A stretch of DNA of 38,727 nucleotides, taken from Oscillospiraceae bacterium. Lineage in GTDB: Bacteria; Bacillota; Clostridia; Oscillospirales; CAG-272. The notes beneath the pieces are model-generated. The model ran no database searches and was not told the DNA's origin. It worked only from the letters and a program-made list of their open reading frames with translations. The position numbers were made by a program, and so were the translations under genes. Location: the NCBI GenBank assembly GCA_015064725.1, contig SVRQ01000016.1, forward strand, positions 1-38,727, given 5' to 3'. This document shows positions 38,345 to 38,727 of this stretch, in pieces (the stretch's first letter is position 1; every line of letters starts with the position of its first letter).

Positions 38345-38572
38345 ATGAAAATGCCATATCTAAAACCATACTATCAAGTAAAACTAACTCTACTCAAATG
38401 CAAGCTATACTTTCTTGAAAATCCTCCTCAAACCGAGGACGAGCAATACGCTTACGATATTATCCAAAAAGCGTATGAAATTAACGAGAAAAAGATAGAA
38501 TTGCTTGATTTTGATAAGAACAAAAAGTTGTTAGAGGATTATTTTAGGTGGCTTGATAGCAGAAGAAAATGA
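38345..38572 (+). CDS. Hypothetical small protein
   Basis: A 75-residue protein that I do not recognise. It is charged, tyrosine-rich and probably all-helical (LKPYYQVKLTLLKCKLYFLE, then YAYDIIQKAYEINEKKIELL), without membrane segments or cysteine motifs. A good promoter lies upstream. The ribosome binding site TAAGGA suits the second ATG (38351) better in spacing than the first (38345), so the protein may have 73 residues. It precedes a lipoprotein gene by about 20 bases and may form an operon with it. Its codons are AT-rich compared with the centre of the window. Confidence 0.65.
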   Translation: MKMPYLKPYYQVKLTLLKCKLYFLENPPQTEDEQYAYDIIQKAYEINEKKIELLDFDKNKKLLEDYFRWLDSRRK

Positions 38573-38592
38573 TAATGAAAGGCGGTGCAATA

Positions 38593-38727
38593 ATGAAATT
38601 GTTCAACAAAATAATAGCTACTGTGTTAATCGTTTTGATTTTAATACTATCATTGTCGTCTTGTTCAAAAGAGGCAACCAACAGTTTTTTAAATGAAATA
38701 ACCCTTGGGGTCTGGGACAGGATTCTT
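38593..38727 (+). CDS. Lipoprotein, N-terminal fragment (cut by window end)
   Basis: Only the first 45 codons are in the window. They read as a signal peptide (MKLFNKIIATVLIVLILILS) with a lipobox LSSC (cysteine at residue 24), then SKEATNSFLNEITLGVWDRI, running open to the last base. AAAGGCGGTGCAATA-ATG gives a good ribosome binding site. It would be a membrane-anchored extracellular lipoprotein; no family can be assigned from this fragment. It follows the 75-residue gene closely. Confidence 0.7.
   Translation, partial: MKLFNKIIATVLIVLILILSLSSCSKEATNSFLNEITLGVWDRIL

Overview
The window looks like a chromosomal segment of an anaerobic, low-to-medium GC Gram-positive bacterium of the class Clostridia, probably an uncultured gut relative of Oscillospirales or Christensenellales. 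The placement rests on an AbrB-type regulator, a SigH-like sigma factor, strong AGGAGG-type ribosome binding sites, lipobox lipoproteins, a CUT1 sugar ABC operon without its own ATPase, a minD-mgsA pair, and small GC-rich palindromic intergenic repeats of a kind I associate with such genomes. No phage, insertion sequence, CRISPR array or rRNA was seen.

Layout. 1-920: a small AT-rich membrane-protein gene flanked by palindromic repeats. 1023-1390: abrB-like regulator with its own promoter and terminator. 1484-5904 (minus): a probable hisS-aspS-mscS-RNHCP operon with a promoter at 5877-5904. 5921-8169: recG, divergent from hisS. 8175-9413 (minus): a MinD-type ATPase and an unusual methylglyoxal-synthase-like protein. 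9607-10788 (minus): thiI. 10857-17366 (plus): a housekeeping run zapA, U32 peptidase-family protein, maf, nth, rarA, rnhA, mnmA (cell division, rRNA or tRNA modification, DNA repair).

17367-30960 is the most interesting part. After a 585-base AT-rich leader with promoters and a perfect 16-base palindrome comes a seven-gene operon. It encodes a 998-residue substrate-binding lipoprotein with a very large N-terminal ectodomain, a first permease pair, a secreted NHL-repeat/TPR-like/Yip1-type membrane protein, a 1139-residue secreted DUF5696-like protein with a duplicated C-terminal module, and a second permease pair. Facing it (30963-32882, minus) is a membrane-tethered protein with a jelly-roll-like domain and Ig-like repeats. 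I infer a dedicated glycan capture and uptake system with substrate and mechanism unknown. No ATPase, regulator or recognised glycosidase is encoded beside it, so energy coupling presumably relies on a shared MsmK/MsmX-type ATPase elsewhere.

32998-36417 (minus): a lipoprotein, cysteine desulfurase, tsaE, tsaB, rpiB operon from one near-consensus promoter. The desulfurase is a plausible sulfur donor for the thiI and mnmA products in the same window. 36516-37634 (minus): a zinc-ribbon protein and a SigH-like sigma factor with a perfect-consensus promoter. 37846-38033: tRNA-Gln(CTG) with promoter and terminator. 38036-38228: an array of small hairpins punctuated by ATATCAC. The right end holds a small hypothetical gene and the start of a lipoprotein gene cut by the window edge.
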